Shown in pieces: positions 35,522 through 39,261 of a stretch of 39,261 nt of DNA. The stretch's first letter is position 1, and every line of letters begins with the position of its first letter. This DNA comes from an uncultured Clostridia bacterium (lineage in GTDB: Bacteria > Bacillota > Clostridia > Christensenellales > CAG-138): NCBI GenBank assembly GCA_946631895.1, contig CAMPAN010000008.1, forward strand, positions 1-39,261, given 5' to 3'. The notes below the pieces were generated by a model. The model was not told where the DNA came from. It did not search any database and worked only from the letters and a program-made list of their open reading frames with translations. The translations under genes were made by a program, and so were the position numbers.

Positions 35522-36548
35522 AGATATTAAATTGACAAAACTTGCAAATTGTGCCGGATGCGGCGCAAAAGTCGGCGCGGGTGTTCTTGCAAAGATCCTG
35601 TCGGATCTGCCGACCGCAGCGGATGAGAATCTTCTGGTCGGATTCGATAAGAGCGACGACGCGGCAGTTTACCGGATCAAAGACGACCTTGCGATCGTTC
35701 AGACGCTGGACTTCTTCCCTCCCATTGCGGACGAACCGTTTCTCTTCGGACAGATTGCTGCGGCGAATGCGCTTTCCGACATCTATGCGATGGGCGGAGA
35801 ACCGAAGCTCGCGCTGAATATTATGTGCATTCCGAAGAATATGCCAAAGGAAGCGGTACATGAGATCTTACGCGGCGGATATGAGAAATGCGCCGAAGCT
35901 GGCGCGATCATATGCGGCGGACACAGCATCTATGATGAAGAGCCGAAGTACGGATTGTCTGTAACCGGATTTGTGCACCCGGATCGCATGTGGAAGAATC
36001 ACGGTGCGAAGCCCGGCGACGTTCTGTTTCTGACAAAACCGCTCGGCATCGGCGTATTGACGGCGGCGCAGCGCGGCGATCTGTTGGAACCGGAAACGCA
36101 TGACCTGATGATCCGTCTGATGACGACGCTGAACAAAAACGCAAGGGATGTGCTTGTGAACTATGATGTACATGCCTGTACGGATGTAACCGGCTTTTCC
36201 TTCCTTGGGCATCTCTATGAAATGTGCAGCGGATCCGATGTGTCTGCCGAAATAGACGTCCATGCAGTCTCCGTCATACCGGAGGCACTGGAATTTGCAA
36301 AGCTCGGGATTCTGCCAGAGGGAATGTATCGAAACCGTACCTATGCGGAACAGGCAGTCGATGTAGGCGAAACAGAGCTTGCGGTCTGCGATCTGCTATT
36401 CGATCCTCAGACGTCAGGCGGTTTGCTCTCGGCGGTGCCTGCGTCAGAAGCAGATGCCACGTTTGCAGCGCTGAAAGGCGTCGTCCCCTGCGCACAGCGT
36501 GTCGGCGTGATCACAGAAAAGAAAGACAAAGCGATTTATCTGAAATAA
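35514..36548 (+). CDS. selD: Selenide, water dikinase SelD (cysteine form)
   Basis: A 344-residue enzyme that makes selenophosphate from selenide and ATP. The catalytic loop is CAGCGAK with C16 and K19, matching E. coli C17 and K20; no in-frame UGA occurs, so this is the Cys not the Sec form. PurM-type ATP-site motifs are VGFDKSDDAAVY, TLDFFPPI, ANALSDIYAMGGEP, CGGHSIYDEEPKYG and CTDVTGFSFLGHL. It is last in the yqeC-yqeB-xdhC-selD overlapping series. Without selA, selB or selC in the window, the context favours selenium delivery to molybdenum hydroxylases, although a Sec system elsewhere is possible. Confidence 0.96.
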   Translation: MREDIKLTKLANCAGCGAKVGAGVLAKILSDLPTAADENLLVGFDKSDDAAVYRIKDDLAIVQTLDFFPPIADEPFLFGQIAAANALSDIYAMGGEPKLALNIMCIPKNMPKEAVHEILRGGYEKCAEAGAIICGGHSIYDEEPKYGLSVTGFVHPDRMWKNHGAKPGDVLFLTKPLGIGVLTAAQRGDLLEPETHDLMIRLMTTLNKNARDVLVNYDVHACTDVTGFSFLGHLYEMCSGSDVSAEIDVHAVSVIPEALEFAKLGILPEGMYRNRTYAEQAVDVGETELAVCDLLFDPQTSGGLLSAVPASEADATFAALKGVVPCAQRVGVITEKKDKAIYLK

Positions 36549-36565
36549 TCGGATTTTTACATAAG

Positions 36566-36600
36566 AAAGAAAGGAACGGCGTTTTGCCGTTCCTTTCTTT
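36566..36600. terminator. Bidirectional terminator between selD and the S8 peptidase gene
   Basis: A perfect 15-bp stem (36566-36580 with 36586-36600) around GTTTT, whose outer part is A-rich on one arm and T-rich on the other. It lies between two convergent genes and can stop both. Confidence 0.85.
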
Positions 36601-36612
36601 ATTGTTTCATGA

Positions 36613-39261
36613 TTATTCCGCCGGAGCAAATTCGATCCAATCCATCGTGTAGTCCTGCAGCGGACGAAGCTGGACGGTACCCATATCCATGACCGGTACG
36701 AAGATACCATAGTCAACGATGTCACCGACCTTAACGTCTTCACCGGCACAGGTCGCAACGATGTCGATCGCCGCCTGACCGTCCGTAACGCTTATCGTTC
36801 TTGTGCCGTCGCCGATCTCGGTAACACCGATCACTTCAAGCGATTCAAGCCAGAAGGTTCCTCCGACAAACATCGCCGGATTATCGGTGATATCCTTGAG
36901 CGTCGTGGAGTATCCGACTGCCATCGGGAGTACCACGTAGTTGAACAGATAGTCGCCAATATCATACTCCCAAGCATCGTTAAGAAGCAGCTCATAAGTG
37001 ATCTCTGCATTATCAAGTCTCGGCAGACCGTAGTAGTTGTCGAGTTCGCCTGCAAAGACGAATGCGTCACCGATATGAACGTTCTCAACAAGCGACTTGT
37101 CCGCAAGGTTGACTGCGATACCGGTCGGCTGACCTTCCCGCGGGTCGAGGGATACTGCATAGATCGTATCCTTATAGACTTCGGAGACGAACGCCTGCAC
37201 CGGAACAACCTCGCCGAGCATATCCTTATCGTTGAGGATCTTATCAACCGCAAACTCAACCGAGCCGTAATCGTATCCGCCGACTTCCACTGCGCCGGTC
37301 TTCAGATTCAGCACGTAGCTCTGTACGTTGGTTGCATAGTCAATCGCCTCGAGTTCAATGTACTTGACGTCTTCAGGAACCGTAGACAGATCAAATACCA
37401 TCTCGGACGTTCCTGCAAGGCCTACGCCATAGCCGAGGTTTGCACCATCGAGCGCGGAATCATAGTAGAACGCTTCTGCGAAGCACATACCGGAACCGTT
37501 ATCCGCAAAGTTGACGGTAAGGGTCTTTGCTTCTTCATCAACAGCAACGTTCGTGACTACCGGAGATTCCGTATCGACAAGAAGCTGGAACTGATACTCA
37601 GTATTCAGCGCAGCATTCGGATAGTCGATCATTGTCTCATAGGTGACCAGGCAGATCGTGCCGTTCGGAACATAACCGCCGTAGTACTCAGATTCTTCGT
37701 TGGTAACGATACCATCCCACGCGAAGCTGCCGCGCGGACCCCAGACTTGATTGTCTTTATCGAAGTATGCTTTGCCGAGATATTCGGTATCGTCAACATA
37801 GTAGACTTCGCCGGTCATAGCATCGGTGACCGTCATGATCAGATGACGTGCGTTACGGAGCTGGATCGGTTCGGAATAGAACTCGTCTACCAGGAACTGC
37901 GTACCGTCGGTGTTCTCATTGGAAATCGCGTTGTGCAGCGGATTGTCAAACGTGTTCAGAAGATCTTCCCATGCAAGCGCCTGGATCTCTGCATCGCCGA
38001 TGATCGTTGCCGCCGGGTTCGTGGCAAAGTAGGTGTATACACTGCCGGAAGCGCTATTCAAGCCGTAAGTCATGTGCGGCTTAATGTTGACTTCCATCGG
38101 AGCAAACATGTCGGTCGGCAGATATCCTGCTGCAGCATACTGCGGATAATACACATTCTCCGCCGCGAAATACATCAGGTAATCCTGACTGTTCGTCCAG
38201 ACTCTGTCAAGAACCGGACCCTGCGTCCAATCGCCGTAGAAGCCGTTGAAGGTCAGATGGATGATCGGGGCTTCCACTTCTTCGGGAAGTACCAGCGCAG
38301 GCAGCGTTTCGAGACCGACAACAGCGCGCAGAATGAACGCTGCATCAGATGCCGTTACCTGACCGTCCTGATTGACGTCTGCCAGGAATGCTGCTTCTTC
38401 GCTGAGCTCGGTAAGACCGACGACCGCACGGAGAATCTCCGCAGCGTCTGCAGCAGTCACTTTGCCGTCCAGGTTGGCGTCGCCATAGACACCTTTGTTG
38501 ACGGGAGCAACGATTCCCGAATTGTCTTCCGACGGGATAAATTCAATATAGCCTTCAACAAAGTTGCCGTTTTCAAACTTGCTGTCGAATTGTGCTTTCA
38601 CATCATCTGAAAGCGTGATGGTGATCTTACCGTCAAAATAACCGTTTGCAGGAACGACAGCTTCCAGATCTCCCTCTACCGTAATGCCGGATCCGGAGAA
38701 GAGATAATCGGAAGTCAGCGAGTTATATCCCTCCTCCGTTACTTTATCATACAAGCCGATCGCTTCGGCGCTGTAAGTCTGCTCGGTATCCGTCAGATTG
38801 ATCAATGTGTAGCGGATCTTGTATACACCGGTCTTCTCCGGATCATCAAAGAGATTGACAATCGGCTCGACCAAGTACACAGGCGTAGAAATGGCATCAT
38901 GAATGTTAAGGATACCTGCGCCGGACTTTCTAGGAGAATAGAGATAATTGTTGGCGTCGAGCGGAACCGTTGCGGTCGATTCCATGATATCTTCCGCGAG
39001 TTCTGCGCGCTGCGCTTTGGACAGTGCGGGATATGTATCCTTCAGATACTGTGCAAGAAGCAGCAAGGATCCGCAGGCGTTCGGAGAAGCCATGGAGGTG
39101 CCGCTGTATACTTCGTAAGCATCGGACGCGCCTGCAACAGAAGAATAAATCATACCGCCGGGAGCGGAGATCGTCGGCTTAAGCTCCAGAGAAGGCGTGG
39201 TGCCCCAGCTTGAGAAGTCACTCATCAGCCATGCATTCGGGTTGTCAACTTCCATCTGTTC
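36613..39261 (-). CDS. Secreted S8 (subtilisin/C5a-peptidase type) protease with internal dockerin, N-terminus outside window
   Basis: The C-terminal 882 residues of a large extracellular serine protease; the frame is open to base 39261. Numbered from the first Met here, the catalytic serine is S54 in SGTSMASPN, preceded by KPTISAPGG; Asp and His of the triad would lie upstream. An Fn3-like domain of the C5a-peptidase/lactocepin type spans about 121-355. It contains FENGNFVEGYIEF and NGFYGDWTQGPVLD, separated by a dockerin (258-319). Further beta domains follow, then two OB-fold-like repeats (about 655-755 and 770-880). There is no LPxTG, so attachment may be by the dockerin. The order of domains is clear; the C-terminal fold assignment is tentative. 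Confidence 0.93.
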   Translation of the reverse strand, partial: EQMEVDNPNAWLMSDFSSWGTTPSLELKPTISAPGGMIYSSVAGASDAYEVYSGTSMASPNACGSLLLLAQYLKDTYPALSKAQRAELAEDIMESTATVPLDANNYLYSPRKSGAGILNIHDAISTPVYLVEPIVNLFDDPEKTGVYKIRYTLINLTDTEQTYSAEAIGLYDKVTEEGYNSLTSDYLFSGSGITVEGDLEAVVPANGYFDGKITITLSDDVKAQFDSKFENGNFVEGYIEFIPSEDNSGIVAPVNKGVYGDANLDGKVTAADAAEILRAVVGLTELSEEAAFLADVNQDGQVTASDAAFILRAVVGLETLPALVLPEEVEAPIIHLTFNGFYGDWTQGPVLDRVWTNSQDYLMYFAAENVYYPQYAAAGYLPTDMFAPMEVNIKPHMTYGLNSASGSVYTYFATNPAATIIGDAEIQALAWEDLLNTFDNPLHNAISNENTDGTQFLVDEFYSEPIQLRNARHLIMTVTDAMTGEVYYVDDTEYLGKAYFDKDNQVWGPRGSFAWDGIVTNEESEYYGGYVPNGTICLVTYETMIDYPNAALNTEYQFQLLVDTESPVVTNVAVDEEAKTLTVNFADNGSGMCFAEAFYYDSALDGANLGYGVGLAGTSEMVFDLSTVPEDVKYIELEAIDYATNVQSYVLNLKTGAVEVGGYDYGSVEFAVDKILNDKDMLGEVVPVQAFVSEVYKDTIYAVSLDPREGQPTGIAVNLADKSLVENVHIGDAFVFAGELDNYYGLPRLDNAEITYELLLNDAWEYDIGDYLFNYVVLPMAVGYSTTLKDITDNPAMFVGGTFWLESLEVIGVTEIGDGTRTISVTDGQAAIDIVATCAGEDVKVGDIVDYGIFVPVMDMGTVQLRPLQDYTMDWIEFAPAE
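38299..38484 (-). other. Type I dockerin domain inserted in the S8 protease
   Basis: Two calcium loops with complete ligand patterns: GDANLDGKVTAADAAEILRA (D259, N261, D263, D270) and ADVNQDGQVTASDAAFILRA (D293, N295, D297, D304), separated by a linker. The recognition positions 10-11 of the loops are AA and AS. It should bind a cohesin with calcium. No cohesin gene is in the window. Confidence 0.92.

Noticed and set aside
35514-35570. A selenocysteine in SelD
   Set aside because: The catalytic position is a TGC cysteine codon (C16) and the frame has no internal TGA, so no recoding is needed.
37075-38610. A 511-codon open frame on the plus strand
   Set aside because: It lies wholly opposite the S8 protease and dockerin coding sequence and resembles no protein family.

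Overview
The window reads as a chromosomal segment of a low-to-moderate GC Firmicute, most likely an anaerobic, gut-type member of the Clostridia. The evidence is gene order: yicC-remA-gmk-rpoZ-priA, def-fmt-rsmB-rlmN-prpC-prkC-rsgA-rpe, and SpoVB-like/MazG/HU blocks are typical of Firmicutes. Strong GGAGG ribosome sites, vegetative TTGACA/TATAAT promoters, U-tailed terminators, a PyrR attenuator and a dockerin-bearing subtilase agree. I cannot name the genus. Coding density is very high. No gap exceeds 300 bases; the two largest, about 260 bases each, hold the pyr leader plus a divergent promoter, and a phased operator-like array. I found no rRNA, tRNA, insertion sequence, prophage or CRISPR array.

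Layout. 1-2899 (+): the end of an MFS transporter gene overlapping a cytoplasmic GH2 glycosidase, a likely glycoside uptake and cleavage pair. 2957-7692 (-): HU with its own promoter, a YabN-type methylase-like/MazG protein, a SpoVB-like flippase with an apparently leaderless promoter, and a PG-binding/LysM/M14 peptidase. 7789-9890 (-): uracil permease and PyrR behind a PyrR-type attenuator. 10154-15832 (+): DUF4364 protein, PcrA, LigA and a PurM/HypE-like protein. 15905-23849 (+): YicC, RemA, Gmk, RpoZ, a terminator, PriA, then a heterodimeric ABC exporter pair coupled to priA. 23905-24978 (-): a membrane-anchored XRE regulator with a LiaF-like C-terminal domain, convergent with the ABC pair. 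25236-32951 (+): translation maturation and Ser/Thr phosphorylation genes (def to rpe). 33074-36548 (+): yqeC-yqeB-xdhC-selD, the accessory set for selenium-dependent molybdenum hydroxylases. 36613-39261 (-): the C-terminal 882 residues of a secreted S8 peptidase whose Fn3-like domain appears to carry an inserted dockerin.

The housekeeping blocks are ordinary. The parts most worth a second look are four GGTTGA boxes spaced exactly 32 bp apart upstream of the XRE regulator; the internal dockerin; the ABC pair and sensor-regulator sitting between priA and def, which are near neighbours in Bacillus; the selenium cofactor cluster with an unusual XdhC domain order; PrkC with a single PASTA repeat and an unrecognised C-terminal domain; and the leaderless promoter of the SpoVB-like gene. 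Starts were chosen from ribosome sites, overlaps and family N-termini, so several differ from the longest open frame.
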